Shown: positions 34,674 to 44,165 of the stretch, in pieces
Position numbering within the stretch: position 1 is the first letter of the stretch
Layout of the letters: every line of letters begins with the position of its first letter
NCBI RefSeq assembly: GCF_000721075.1
Contig: NZ_JOEQ01000004.1
Location: 620,001-684,000, forward strand
Length of the DNA stretch: 64,000 nt
Source of the DNA: Streptosporangium amethystogenes
GTDB taxonomy: Bacteria; Actinomycetota; Actinomycetes; Streptosporangiales; Streptosporangiaceae
Direction: 5' to 3'
Program-made: the position numbers and the translations under genes
The notes under the pieces: generated by a model
Told to the model about the DNA's origin: nothing
Databases searched by the model: none
What the model saw: the letters and a program-made list of their open reading frames with translations, nothing else

Positions 34674-35971
34674 GTCCAGCCTCCCGGGTCGTAGCCGAAG
34701 TGGGCGAGTTCCTCCAGGCAGGACAGCGGCGCGTGCGGCACGACCCGGCCGTCGGGCGCCATGGCGAACACCTCCGAGGAGAGCACCCTGCCGTCCACTC
34801 CGGCCACCTCGCGCACGCTCGACACGAAGCGCCGCAGCCTGCCTCCCACCGCGTAGTCGTTGCGCTTCTCGATGAACACCACGAAGTCGATCGCGCCCGC
34901 GATGAGCATGTGGGTGGCCTCGATCGGCAGGCGCTCGGTGGCCTGGAGCGCGTAGGTCGCGATGCGGTTGAAGACCTCCATCGAGGAGTTGGCGTGAATC
35001 GTCGACAGCGAGCCGTCGTTGCCCTGGGTCATCGCGTTGAGCATGGTGACGATCTCGTCGCCGAGGACCTCTCCGACGATCACCCTGGACGGGTTCATCC
35101 GCAGGGAGCGGCGGACCAGTTCCGCCATGGTGATCTCGCCCTGGCCCTCGGAATTGGGCAGCCGCTGCTCGAAGGCGACCACGTTGGGGTGGAGTTCCGG
35201 GAATTGGTCGAGGCCGAGTTCGAGGGCGCGCTCGACGGTGATGAGCCGCTCGGAGGGCGGGATCTCATTGGCCAGGGCGCGCAGCAGTGTCGTCTTCCCT
35301 GCATTGGTCGAACCGGAGATCATGATGTTCTTCCTGGCCGCCACCGCCGCCGCCAGGAACCGCCCCAGCTCCGGGGTCAGGCTGCCGTTCCCCACCAGGT
35401 CGCTGAGGAAGACCTTGCCCAGCCGGGAGCGGCGGATGGAGATGGACGGGCGGACCGTCACGTCCATCACGGCCGAGAGCCGGGAGCCGTCGGGAAGGCG
35501 CAGGTCGAGCTGGGGGTTGGCGGTGTCGAACGGCCTGCTGGACAGGCCGCTGTAGGCGGCGAGGATCTGGATCAGCTCGACCAGTTCCTCGTCGGACTCG
35601 GCCACCGGCTCGCGCATGAGCTCCTGGCCGTCGGCGTAGCCGACGAACACCCGGTCGCAGCCGTTGATGTCGATGTTCTCGACCTCGGGGTCGTCCAGCA
35701 GGGGTTGGAGGCGGCCGACGCCGAACAGGGCCGCGTGGATCCCCGCGGCCAGTGCCTCCTCCTCCTCGGCGGTGGGCGGGGTCCTGCCGACGCCGATCTC
35801 GCCGCGGGCGAACTCCTCCAGGATCTGGGCGATCAGCGCGCGGGCGAACTGGCGCTCGTCCTCACCGGTCATCGGCTGCAGGCCGCTGGCCTGGTCCAGC
35901 CGGCGCTGGTGGGCCAGCCTGTCTCCGACGTCCTGCCGGAAGCGCTTGACCAGCGTGTGGTCGATGGTCAC
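34670..35971 (-). CDS. tadA: TadA/CpaF-type pilus assembly ATPase
   Basis: A 433-residue secretion ATPase that powers pilus assembly. Walker A is SGSTNAGKTT, the Asp box is TVERALELGL, and NPSRVIVGEVLGDE carries the Walker B-type acidic residues, with a His box at STIHANSS. I use the GTG at 35971, which overlaps the previous stop (GTGA, 35968-35971); a much longer open frame upstream is only the shadow of the TadZ-like gene. Confidence 0.95.
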   Translation of the reverse strand: MTIDHTLVKRFRQDVGDRLAHQRRLDQASGLQPMTGEDERQFARALIAQILEEFARGEIGVGRTPPTAEEEEALAAGIHAALFGVGRLQPLLDDPEVENIDINGCDRVFVGYADGQELMREPVAESDEELVELIQILAAYSGLSSRPFDTANPQLDLRLPDGSRLSAVMDVTVRPSISIRRSRLGKVFLSDLVGNGSLTPELGRFLAAAVAARKNIMISGSTNAGKTTLLRALANEIPPSERLITVERALELGLDQFPELHPNVVAFEQRLPNSEGQGEITMAELVRRSLRMNPSRVIVGEVLGDEIVTMLNAMTQGNDGSLSTIHANSSMEVFNRIATYALQATERLPIEATHMLIAGAIDFVVFIEKRNDYAVGGRLRRFVSSVREVAGVDGRVLSSEVFAMAPDGRVVPHAPLSCLEELAHFGYDPGGWT

Positions 35972-36759
35972 GGCCTGGCTCCGCTCGACGGCTCGACGGG
36001 CACGCCCATGACCGGCTCGGGAGCGCTGACCTGTGCGGCGAGGCGGCCGCCCAGCTCCCGGGCGGTACGGATCAGCAGGGAGCGGTCCAGGCGCCCGCCC
36101 CACTGGCCGCGCAGCAGCTCCGCGCCCTTGGGGTCGTGCGCGAGCCCGCTCACGAAGGCGAGGTTCCTGCCGGTGCCCACCACGATCCGGCGGACCTCCT
36201 CGATCGTCGTGCGGTACTGCCGGGGGTCGGCGATCACGACCACGCCCACCTGCGGCTCGCGAGGCATGATCTGCAGGCGTTCCCGCAGGTGGGCGACGTG
36301 GTCCAGGCTCGCCCTGGTGAACAGCACCACCAGCGAGGCCTCCGCGGTCAGCTCGGCCAGCTGGGGGTGGCCGCCGAGGCGTCCGCAGTCGGCCAGCACG
36401 TCGGCGCCGGGCATCGTGGCCAGTGCCCGGCCGAGCGGACCCCAGAGCCAGGTCAGCCCGGCCGCCTGCTCGCCGTGGGTCAGCCCCGCCAGGATGTCCA
36501 GACCGCCGATGATCTTCTGGGTGTGCTCGTGGATCTGTTCCGGGTGCAGTCCGCGACGGGCCGTGGCCCCCAGGGTGAGCAGGCCCCTGGCCGGGTTGAG
36601 CACACCGCCGTCGGCCGCTGGCAGGCGGTAGGCGAGGTCGCCGCCCGCCGGGTCGCACTCGGCGAGCAGCACCGGACGCGGCCAGATCGCGCCGAGCGCG
36701 GTGGCCGCCGTGGTCACTCCGGGCGCGCCCTTGTCCGCGGCCAGCACGATGAGCGCCAC
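35968..36759 (-). CDS. TadZ/CpaE-like MinD-family protein
   Basis: A 263-residue ParA/MinD-fold protein that would place the pilus machine at the membrane. It starts MALIVLAADKGAPGVTTAA. The P-loop keeps the signature Lys in DKG but the Walker Lys is replaced by Val (GVTT where GKTT is usual), as in many actinobacterial CpaE-like proteins, so ATP hydrolysis may be weak or absent. The GTG at 36759 is one base past the preceding gene's stop. tadA follows with a four-base overlap. Confidence 0.87.
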   Translation of the reverse strand: MALIVLAADKGAPGVTTAATALGAIWPRPVLLAECDPAGGDLAYRLPAADGGVLNPARGLLTLGATARRGLHPEQIHEHTQKIIGGLDILAGLTHGEQAAGLTWLWGPLGRALATMPGADVLADCGRLGGHPQLAELTAEASLVVLFTRASLDHVAHLRERLQIMPREPQVGVVVIADPRQYRTTIEEVRRIVVGTGRNLAFVSGLAHDPKGAELLRGQWGGRLDRSLLIRTARELGGRLAAQVSAPEPVMGVPVEPSSGARP

Positions 36760-36760
36760 C

Positions 36761-37462
36761 TCAGCGCGCTCCCGGCAGCTCGGCGAGCGCGATCTCACCG
36801 GTGGAGGCGTACGCGACGACCTCCGGTGAGATGGAACTGTCCACGATGATGGTGACCAGGCCGTTCGCGCCGCTCCTGCCGGGCGTGCCGATCTGGTGGA
36901 CCAGGGCGCTCTGCGCCAGCACCCGCCGCTCCTGGCCGGCGCCGCCGCCCCTGCTCGGCACGTAGACGACCTGGACCCGATCCCCGCGCTCCAGGGTGCC
37001 CGGTGACTGTCCGGGTTTGAGGGCGAGACCGACCTGGGCCTTGCCGGGGCCCAGTTCCCTGCTGGCGGAGACCACCATCTCGCGGGTCAGGAGCGTTCCG
37101 GGGATGAGGGTGACGCGGGCGAAGTTCTCCGCGACGCGGGCGCGCTGGGACCAGGCCACGTAGCCGATTCCGGTGTCGGCGATCTGGACCTCCTTGAGCA
37201 TCGCCTCGGTGAACTGCTGGCCCGCACCGATCTGCTGGGAGACGGCGATCGCCGAGACGCGGTCGCCGCTGCGCAGCACGAGCAGGGTGGTGGCGAGGGC
37301 GCCGCCCAGGATGAGGAGGACGGCGAGGGCGGCGAGGGCTGGTTTGCGCTCGCGTGGGGGCACGGGAAGCTTGCGCGACGCCGGCCCGGACAGGGTGCCC
37401 GCCGACGACTGGCGCTCGGCGTTCACCGGGACACGGCCCGTTGGCTTCTCACTGGTCCTCAT
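36761..37462 (-). CDS. SAF domain (CpaB/RcpC-like) pilus assembly protein
   Basis: A 233-residue, single-pass protein: a charged N-terminus, a membrane helix at about 40-62 (ALAALAVLLILGGALATTLLV) and a periplasmic SAF domain with QQIGAGQQFTEAMLKEVQI. CpaB/RcpC proteins act at the outer-face channel or pilus base. I use the ATG at 37462; an ATG at 37489 overlaps the likely -10 box. It is the first gene of the tad operon. Confidence 0.88.
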   Translation of the reverse strand: MRTSEKPTGRVPVNAERQSSAGTLSGPASRKLPVPPRERKPALAALAVLLILGGALATTLLVLRSGDRVSAIAVSQQIGAGQQFTEAMLKEVQIADTGIGYVAWSQRARVAENFARVTLIPGTLLTREMVVSASRELGPGKAQVGLALKPGQSPGTLERGDRVQVVYVPSRGGGAGQERRVLAQSALVHQIGTPGRSGANGLVTIIVDSSISPEVVAYASTGEIALAELPGAR

Positions 37463-37791
37463 GGGTAGGGGGACTCCCAGAGTGATCATAAATATGGGGA
37501 CTACTGGTCGAATTTACGCCATTATGCGCACCATGCCGACGGGCTGTCGGACAAAAACCAGAACCCATGCTCGTTTGATAGGAACACGTCTGTCAATGCC
37601 GCTTCAGAAGAAAGTGGCGGTTTCGCTAGATGACGGGACACTTATCTAGGTGATATGGGCGGCAATTAACTCTTGTACCAATCGTCACAGCATTTACCCC
37701 CAATCATTACGGCACCCCATCACCCTCCTCTGCTCACAGGTGTGCGTTCTCCTTAACCCTGAACCTGTTCAAAATGTGGCACCCTGGAGAG
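37463..37791. other. Intergenic region upstream of the tad operon
   Basis: No coding region visible. It holds the tad operon promoter at its left end and is moderately AT-rich, with several short A/T runs between 37500 and 37700. I see no repeat or strong palindrome other than that promoter. Confidence 0.5.
37485..37512 (-). promoter_or_regulatory. Candidate promoter of the tad operon
   Basis: On the minus strand TTCGAC (37507-37512), a 16-base spacer and TATGAT (37485-37490) lie upstream of the SAF-domain gene, with GGGAG between the -10 box and the ATG at 37462. Confidence 0.5.
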
Positions 37792-38142
37792 ATGGCCACA
37801 TCATCCGGGCGTGACGCCTCGGGCGGGGGACGCGTCAGGCTCTTTTTCCGCTCGGCGGCCGGGCGAATGCGCCGCCGCAGGGCCGAACACCTCGCCGCCG
37901 TCCCCACGACGGACCGAATGACCGAGCGAATGATCGAGGGACTGCACCGCGCGGCCGTCGGGCTGGCCGAGGTGACCTCCGAGGTCAGCGCGTACGCCGG
38001 GCTACTGGAGGAGAAGACGGGCGAGCTTCTGGCCCGGACCTCGGCCCGCCGTGCCGCCGGTTCTCCGAACAGGTTTTCCACAGCTCCGTACCTCGGGCAG
38101 GCCGACACCCGCGAGGCGATAAATCACCAAATATCCCCATAA
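37792..38142 (+). CDS. Hypothetical protein, helical and charged
   Basis: A 116-residue ORF (ATG at 37792; an alternative ATG at 37774 adds six residues). Third codon positions are GC-biased through most of its length, as in real genes here. The central part (about 42-80) is likely a coiled coil, with ERMIEGLHRAAVGLAEVTSE. The C-terminal 25 residues are less GC-biased. No domain recognised and the ribosome site is poor (GGAG only two bases from the ATG). It ends 157 bases before the FHA-FtsK gene on the same strand. Confidence 0.5.
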   Translation: MATSSGRDASGGGRVRLFFRSAAGRMRRRRAEHLAAVPTTDRMTERMIEGLHRAAVGLAEVTSEVSAYAGLLEEKTGELLARTSARRAAGSPNRFSTAPYLGQADTREAINHQISP

Positions 38143-38201
38143 ATCGGTATAAACAGCAGCCACCTGCGGAGAGTTATCCACAGGTTGGGATGTTTTCCAC
38201 A
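38074..38201 (+). promoter_or_regulatory. Cluster of three DnaA-box-like 9-mers
   Basis: TTTTCCACA at 38074-38082, a consensus TTATCCACA at 38174-38182 and TTTTCCACA at 38193-38201, all in the same orientation. The first two start exactly 100 bases apart and the last two 19 bases apart. An AT-rich stretch (38118-38156) lies between. There is no dnaA or dnaN nearby. Confidence 0.45.
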
Positions 38202-38298
38202 TACCGGGTCGCGAGCCATGAGATTGCCGCGAACACCCTCTCGGACCCCGTTTTCACTCTGTACGGTGGACCCGGGGCCTGACCCGAGGAGAGCGTCG

Positions 38299-41200
38299 AT
38301 GCGGATCATGCTCACTGTGCTCAGCGAGCACGCCGACCGCGATGTCGTGGTCGAGGGCGACGAGACGACCACGGTGGCACGGCTCGCGGAGTCACTCGCG
38401 GGCCAGGGCGGCGAGCGGCCGAGCAACGTGGTGCGGCTGACGCGAAGCAAGGCCCCGTACGGGCTGGGCCGTGACGCGGCCGGGGCCGAGCCCCCGGCGC
38501 TCTGGCTGGACGGCCGCCCCCTCGACCCCGACGCCCCCGCGCTCGGCCTGCTCCGCGACGGCGACCTGGTCACCCTGGACCGCTCGCTCGCCCTGGCCAC
38601 CCTCGCCGAGGAGCCCGGCGGGATCGTGGAGATCCGGGTGGTCGGCGGGCCCGCCGCCGGATCGGTGCACCGCCTCAGCCTGGGCGTGCACACCATCGGC
38701 TCCGACCCCGCCTGCTCGGTGGCCGTGTCCGACCCCCGGCTGCCCGCGCTGGCCGCCGTGGTGCGGCTCACCCCGGACGCCATCACCGTGGAGCCGGGGG
38801 ACCCTGGGAACAGGGCCGGGGCCCTGCTCGACCGCGAGCGGCTGGAAGATCCGCTGCCCTGGCCCGAGCACGCCCTGCTGAGCTGCGGCGGCAGCGTGCT
38901 GACCCTCAAGGCGGTGGAGCCGCCCGACGCGCACCTGGACGCGCAGCCGGACGGCGGCCTGGCCTACAACCGGCCGCCCAGGTTCCGCCCGCCGGGCGGC
39001 GCGCGGCGTTTCGAGGTGCCGGCCGAGCCCAGGCGGGCCGAGACCATGCGGCTGCAACTGCTGACCGCGTTCCTGCCCGCCGCGCTGGGCGTCGGCATGG
39101 CCATCGCCCTCCAGTCGCCGTACTTCCTGCTGTTCGCGTTCATGACCCCGCTGATCATGATCGGCCAGTGGTGGAGCGACCGGCGGCACGGCCGCAAGCA
39201 GTACCGCCGACAACTCAAGGAGTACCGGGAGCGGCTGAAGGTCTTCGAGGCGACCGTGGAGCGCGCCCGTGCCGACGACGAGACCGCCCGCCGTGCCGCC
39301 GCGCCCGACCCCGCCGAGGTGCTGCTCACCGTGACGGGCCCCCGGCGGCGGCTCTGGGAGCGGCGCGACCACGACCCCGACGCGCTGCGGCTCCGGGTCG
39401 GCCTCGCCGACCTCCCCGCCGAGCTGGAGTTCACCCCCGAGCGCTCCGCGCCGGCCGACACCCCGATGCCCGCCCCGCCCACCTGCCAGGCGGTGCCGGT
39501 GGCACTCGCCATGCGCCGCCTGGGCGTCGCCGGTCTGACCGGGCCCAGGGAGACGACGGCCGGGCTGGCACGCTGGCTGGTCGGCCAGGCCGCCGCCCTG
39601 CACAGCCCGCGCGATCTGGCGATCGTCGTGCTCTCCGCGCACGGTGACGGCGAGGAGCGGTGGAGCTGGGTACGGTGGCTGCCGCACTGCGCCCCGCGTG
39701 GCGGCGAGGACTGCGTGGCCCTGGTCGGCGCCGACCCCGAGGCCGCGGCCCGCAGGGTGGGCGAGCTGGCCGCGCTGATCGACGAGCGCCTCGGCGAGGA
39801 CGCCGCCGCGGGACCCGCGGCCAGGCTCGGCCGCGTACCGGCCGGCTGGGGCGATCTGGGCGGGGGCGGCGGGTCCGAACAGCCGTACGCCGCCCCCGTC
39901 TACGACGAGCGCCCCTACGACGTGCTGGTGGTGCTGGACGGCGCGCAGGTGCTGCGCGCGCTGCCGGGCATGCCCCAGGTGCTGCGCCAGGGGCCCCGCG
40001 CGGGCGTCTACACCCTGGCGGTGGACGGCGACCAGCGGCTGCTGCCCGAGGAGTGCGCCACCGTCGCCGCCATGGAGGCCGACGGCACCGTGCGGCTGCG
40101 CGGCGGCGGCCTGGACGACCTCGGCGAGATCCTGGCCGACCAGGTGACGGCCGCCTGGTGTGACCGGCTGGCCCGCTCGCTGGCGCCGATCCGCGACGTC
40201 AGCCGCGACGATGCCGGCCTCGCCCTGCCGGGCTCCGCGCGGCTGCTCGACCTGCTGGAGCTGCCGTCGGTCTCCGGTACGGCCCTGGCCGAGCGCTGGG
40301 GCCGGGCGACCGAGGCCGTGGTGGGGGTGGGCCCCGAGGGGCTGTTCTCGGTCGACCTGCGCAGGGACGGGCCGCACGCGCTCATCGCGGGCACCACCGG
40401 CGCGGGCAAGTCGGAGCTGCTGCAGACCCTGATCTGCTCGCTGGCGGTGGCCAACAGGCCGGACGAGATGACGTTCGTGCTGATCGACTACAAGGGCGGC
40501 GCCGCGTTCAAGGAGTGCGTGCGGCTGCCGCACACCGTGGGCATGGTCAGCGACCTCGACGGCCACCTGACCCAGCGGGCCCTGGCCTCCCTGGCCGCCG
40601 AGATCCGGCGCCGTGAGCGCCTGCTGCTGGCCGTGGGGGCGAAGGACATCGAGGACTACCACGAGCTGCGCGACGCCCGCACGGCCCGTGCCTCCCGCGA
40701 CCTGCTCGTCGCCGGGAGCGGCGCGCCGGTCAGGCCGCTGCGCGGGCGCGCCGAGCCGCCGGCCCCGCTGCCCCGGCTGGTGCTGGTCATCGACGAGTTC
40801 GCGGCCATGGTCAGCGAGCTGCCCGACTTCATGACCGGACTGGTCGACATCGCCAGGCGGGGGCGCTCGCTCGGCATCCACCTCATCCTCGCCACCCAGC
40901 GCCCTGGCGGGGTGGTGACCGCCGACATCCAGGCCAACACGTCCCTGCGGATCGCGCTGCGGGTCACCGAGGGCACCGAGTCCGCCGACGTCATCGACCG
41001 CCCGGACGCCGCGTACATCCCCAAGTCCGCTCCCGGCCGGTGCTACGTGAAGTCGGGCGCGGGCGCGGCGACGGCGGTGCAGACCGCGCGGATCGGCGGA
41101 CGGAGCCCCGGCGTCTCGGGCGGCGAGGCCAGGGTGCGGGTGACGGAGGTCGGCTGGCAGGCTCTGGGGCGCCCCAGGCCGGTGCGCGCGGGGACCGAGG

Positions 41201-42858
41201 GAGGCCACGTCACCGACCTGTCCGTACTCGCCGACGCCCTCGTCGAGGCGGCCCGCGTCGCCGGGGTCGCGGAGCAGCCGAGCCCCTGGCTCGAACCGCT
41301 CCCCGAGCTCATGGTCGTCCCCGGCCTCTCCGCGCCGTCCACCGGCCTGCCCTACCGGGCGGGGGTCGAGGAGGTGCCACCGCTGGCCTTCGGGGTCACC
41401 GACATGCCCTGGGCGCAGGACCGGCGGGCCCTGGCGCTCGACCTCGCGGGCGGGGGGCACCTGCTCATCGCGGGCGCCTCGCGCAGCGGGCGGTCCACGG
41501 CGCTGCGCACGCTCGCGGGGGCGATCGCCGGCCGGACCTCCCCCGACGACGTACACGTGCACGCGATCGACTGCGGCTCGGGGGCGCTGCTGCCCCTGAT
41601 GGCGATGCCGCACTGCGGTGCCGTGGTGACGCGCGACCAGCTCGACCGGGTGGAACGGCTGCTGGCCCGGCTCCGCGCGGAGGTGGGGCGGCGCCAGCAA
41701 CTCCTCGCCGAGGCCGGGTACGCCTCGCTGGCCGAGTTGCGCGCCGGCACGGACGGCCCCCGGCTGCCGTGGCTGGTCCTGATGCTCGACCGGTGGGAGG
41801 GGTTCGTCGCCGCGTTCGAGGGCTACGACTACGGGCGGCTGATCGATTCGCTGATGCAGCTGCTGCGGGAGGGACCCGCGGTCGGACTGCGCGCCGTGGT
41901 GACCGGTGACAGGTCCGTGCTGCTCGGGCAGATCTCCACGGTCTTCGACGACCGGCTGATCCTGCGGCTGGCCGACCCGTCCGACTACGGCCTGGCCGGG
42001 CTGCCGGTCAAGGACCTGCCCGCCACCCTGGCGCCGGGCCGCGCGCTGTCCGTCGGCGAGTACGGCACCACCGAGAGCCAGATCGCGCTGCTCTGCGACG
42101 ACCCCTCGGGGCCGGCGCAGGTCGCCGCGCTCCAGGCGCTGGCCCGGTCGGCACCGGAGATCACCGCAGACCCGCCGATGCGGGTGGACGCGCTGCCGAT
42201 GCGCGTCACCGCGGCGCAGGTCCTGGATCTGGCGCCCTCCTTCCGGCCGCCGTCTCCGCTGTGGGCGCTGTTCGGCGCCGGGGGCGACTCGCTGGCCCCG
42301 CTCGGCGTCGACCTGCTGGCCCACGGCCCCGGCGCGGTCGTCGCGGGGCCGCCCAGGTCCGGCAGGTCCACGGCGCTGCTGACCGCCACCCACTCCCTGC
42401 TCTCCCAGGGCACCCCCACTGTCCTGGTGACTCCCCGGCGCAGCCCGCTGTGCACGCTGGTGGACACCCCCGGCGTGCTGGCCGTGCTGGACGCGAACGG
42501 TGACCTGCCCGAGGCCGTGGCGGGGCAGGACCGCTATGTCGTGATCGTCGACGACGCCGAGCTGATCTCCCCGGACTCCCCCCTGGGCACCGCGCTCGAA
42601 CAGGTGCTCCGCAGCGGCAGGGACGGCGAGCACGGCATGATCATCGGTGGTACCACGGGCGACCTGACCACCGCCTACCGAGGTTTCGCGGCCGAGACCC
42701 GCAAGGGGCGCACCGGCCTGTTGCTCTCGGTGCAGAGCCCCGCCGACGGCGACCTGTTCACGGTCCGGCTGCCCCGCGGCGCGGTCGGCGGCCCCCCGGG
42801 ACGCGGCCTGCTGGTGACCCTGGGCTCGGTGACCCCCATCCAGGCGGCCGTCACATGA
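38299..42858 (+). CDS. FHA domain-containing FtsK/SpoIIIE ATPase, EccC-like (type VII secretion)
   Basis: A 1519-residue motor. Residues about 111-205 form an FHA domain (HRLSLGVHTIGSDPACSVAVSD), which binds phospho-Thr partners. Two membrane helices (about 255-290) are followed by three FtsK/SpoIIIE ATPase domains. Only the first has an intact Walker A (GTTGAGKS, near residue 696) and a Walker B (LVLVIDEF); the second (GASRSGRS) and third (GPPRSGRS) have Arg for Lys, as usual in EccC. The ATG at 38299 has GAGGAG eight bases upstream. It converges on a WXG100 gene. The other ESX core genes are not here. Confidence 0.9.
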   Translation: MRIMLTVLSEHADRDVVVEGDETTTVARLAESLAGQGGERPSNVVRLTRSKAPYGLGRDAAGAEPPALWLDGRPLDPDAPALGLLRDGDLVTLDRSLALATLAEEPGGIVEIRVVGGPAAGSVHRLSLGVHTIGSDPACSVAVSDPRLPALAAVVRLTPDAITVEPGDPGNRAGALLDRERLEDPLPWPEHALLSCGGSVLTLKAVEPPDAHLDAQPDGGLAYNRPPRFRPPGGARRFEVPAEPRRAETMRLQLLTAFLPAALGVGMAIALQSPYFLLFAFMTPLIMIGQWWSDRRHGRKQYRRQLKEYRERLKVFEATVERARADDETARRAAAPDPAEVLLTVTGPRRRLWERRDHDPDALRLRVGLADLPAELEFTPERSAPADTPMPAPPTCQAVPVALAMRRLGVAGLTGPRETTAGLARWLVGQAAALHSPRDLAIVVLSAHGDGEERWSWVRWLPHCAPRGGEDCVALVGADPEAAARRVGELAALIDERLGEDAAAGPAARLGRVPAGWGDLGGGGGSEQPYAAPVYDERPYDVLVVLDGAQVLRALPGMPQVLRQGPRAGVYTLAVDGDQRLLPEECATVAAMEADGTVRLRGGGLDDLGEILADQVTAAWCDRLARSLAPIRDVSRDDAGLALPGSARLLDLLELPSVSGTALAERWGRATEAVVGVGPEGLFSVDLRRDGPHALIAGTTGAGKSELLQTLICSLAVANRPDEMTFVLIDYKGGAAFKECVRLPHTVGMVSDLDGHLTQRALASLAAEIRRRERLLLAVGAKDIEDYHELRDARTARASRDLLVAGSGAPVRPLRGRAEPPAPLPRLVLVIDEFAAMVSELPDFMTGLVDIARRGRSLGIHLILATQRPGGVVTADIQANTSLRIALRVTEGTESADVIDRPDAAYIPKSAPGRCYVKSGAGAATAVQTARIGGRSPGVSGGEARVRVTEVGWQALGRPRPVRAGTEGGHVTDLSVLADALVEAARVAGVAEQPSPWLEPLPELMVVPGLSAPSTGLPYRAGVEEVPPLAFGVTDMPWAQDRRALALDLAGGGHLLIAGASRSGRSTALRTLAGAIAGRTSPDDVHVHAIDCGSGALLPLMAMPHCGAVVTRDQLDRVERLLARLRAEVGRRQQLLAEAGYASLAELRAGTDGPRLPWLVLMLDRWEGFVAAFEGYDYGRLIDSLMQLLREGPAVGLRAVVTGDRSVLLGQISTVFDDRLILRLADPSDYGLAGLPVKDLPATLAPGRALSVGEYGTTESQIALLCDDPSGPAQVAALQALARSAPEITADPPMRVDALPMRVTAAQVLDLAPSFRPPSPLWALFGAGGDSLAPLGVDLLAHGPGAVVAGPPRSGRSTALLTATHSLLSQGTPTVLVTPRRSPLCTLVDTPGVLAVLDANGDLPEAVAGQDRYVVIVDDAELISPDSPLGTALEQVLRSGRDGEHGMIIGGTTGDLTTAYRGFAAETRKGRTGLLLSVQSPADGDLFTVRLPRGAVGGPPGRGLLVTLGSVTPIQAAVT

Positions 42859-42891
42859 AAATGCCCCGGTCTTTCAAGAACCGGGGCATTT
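42859..42891. terminator. Bidirectional terminator between the EccC-like and WXG100 genes
   Basis: AAATGCCCCGGT and ACCGGGGCATTT form a perfect 12-bp stem with a 9-base loop, one base after the EccC-like stop and 14 bases from the convergent WXG100 stop. Confidence 0.9.
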
Positions 42892-42905
42892 CGGCGGGCC
42901 GTTTC

Positions 42906-43178
42906 CTATCGCGTGGCGGACTCGATATTGCCGCGGTAGGTGTTGATCACCCGAGAAGCCTCGCCGAGCTCCTCGGACATGCGCTGGAAAGCGGCGCGGT
43001 AGTTCTGCCAGGCCTCGCTGAAACGCTGGGCGCCGGGCCCCGTCCAGGCGGTTCCGACCTTCGCCGCCTCCCTGTCAAGGGCGGCCACGGTGGCTCTGAC
43101 CTGGTCGGCCTGCTGGGTGAACTGGGTGGCCATCTGCTGCATTTCCGCGGGGTTGCCGCCGAGCAAGTTCTGGCTCAT
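42906..43178 (-). CDS. WXG100 family protein (ESAT-6-like type VII substrate)
   Basis: A 90-residue helix-turn-helix-hairpin protein with the WXG motif at W45-T46-G47 (VGTAWTGPGA), the position expected for the family. Such proteins are secreted as dimers by type VII systems whose motor is EccC. It lies tail-to-tail with the EccC-like gene and has no second WXG100 beside it, so it may act as a homodimer. AAGGAG is seven bases before the ATG. Confidence 0.94.
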   Translation of the reverse strand: MSQNLLGGNPAEMQQMATQFTQQADQVRATVAALDREAAKVGTAWTGPGAQRFSEAWQNYRAAFQRMSEELGEASRVINTYRGNIESATR

Positions 43179-43351
43179 GCCAGTCTCCTTCGGATCGGTG
43201 TCGGGGGTTGGTCACCAAACGAAATCACGATAGGCGTACGGATCACAGGGGTATCCGGGATATACCGAGCGGCTATGGACGTTCCCTTCTCCATCGAGAG
43301 GCTAACGTTCTTCATTGTCTTGATTTTTAGTGATTCAAGGAGATATGGGCA

Positions 43352-44074
43352 GTGCGTGAGATTGTGGTGACGGGCGGAGGCACCGGAATCGGCTACGCCA
43401 TCGCGACGGTGTTCGCCGCGCAGGGCGACCGGGTAACCGTCACCGGGCGGCGCGAGCAGGTGCTCAAGGAGGCGGCCGACCGGCTGGGCGTCTCGTACGT
43501 GGCGTTCAACGCGGCCAACCCGGTGGCGGTGGGCGAGGCGCTGGAGCGGCTGCCCGCGCGGGTGGACGTGCTGGTCAACAACGCGGGCGGGAACACCAAC
43601 CTGGACCGGGTGCCGTCCGGCGACGACCTGATGGACGTGGCGGAGGGCTGGTGGGCCAACCTCAACGCCAACCTGATATCGGCCGTACTGGTCACCAGCG
43701 CGCTCATCCCGCGCCTCGCCGAGGGCGGCCGGATCATCACGATCGGTTCCATCGCGGCCAGGGGCACCGGTTCCGGCTCGTACGGCGCGGCCAAGGCGGC
43801 CGTGGAGGCGTGGACCGCCGACCTGGCCGCCGAGCTGGGGCCACGGGGCGTCACCGCCAACGTGGTCTCCCCCGGCCTGATCGTGGACACCGAGTTCTTC
43901 CGGGGCCGTCTCACCTCGGAGGGGGTGCGCCGCAGAGTCGAGGGCACCAGGAACGGCAGGGCCGGGACCCCGGACGACGTCGCCGAGACCGTACGATTCG
44001 TCGCCTCCGCCGAGGCACGCCACGTGACCGGGCAGGTCCTGCACGTCAACGGCGGCGCGTACCTGGGCAGGTAG
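43352..44074 (+). CDS. Short-chain dehydrogenase/reductase
   Basis: A 240-residue classical SDR. The cofactor motif TGGGTGIG is at residues 7-14, NNAGG follows near 76-80, the catalytic Ser is in TIGSIAA, and the YxxxK pair is in SYGAAKAAV. The Arg residues after the second beta strand (TGRREQ) favour NADP(H). Substrate unknown. GTG start at 43352 with AAGGAG about ten bases upstream. It lies upstream of the carboxylase alpha subunit with a gap of 91 bases and may share its transcript. Confidence 0.92.
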   Translation: MREIVVTGGGTGIGYAIATVFAAQGDRVTVTGRREQVLKEAADRLGVSYVAFNAANPVAVGEALERLPARVDVLVNNAGGNTNLDRVPSGDDLMDVAEGWWANLNANLISAVLVTSALIPRLAEGGRIITIGSIAARGTGSGSYGAAKAAVEAWTADLAAELGPRGVTANVVSPGLIVDTEFFRGRLTSEGVRRRVEGTRNGRAGTPDDVAETVRFVASAEARHVTGQVLHVNGGAYLGR

Positions 44075-44165
44075 GACCCTCCTCCGCTCCGCCATCAGGC
44101 GCCGCTTACACTCCGTTGGAGGCCCGCCAGCCCCCCTGTTCGCACGCCTGAAGGGAACGACGTCG

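Noticed and set aside
34670..36658. A long open frame upstream of tadA (662 residues in total)
   Set aside because: The first 229 residues are a frame-shifted shadow of the TadZ-like gene. The GTGA overlap at 35968-35971 gives the real start.
26223..37462. A phage or genomic island at the tad locus
   Set aside because: No integrase, tRNA, flanking repeat or GC shift. The genes look like an ordinary actinobacterial pilus operon.
38118..38201. Chromosomal replication origin at the DnaA-box cluster
   Set aside because: There is no dnaA, dnaN or rpmH nearby, only three sites, and gene order here is unlike any known oriC neighbourhood.
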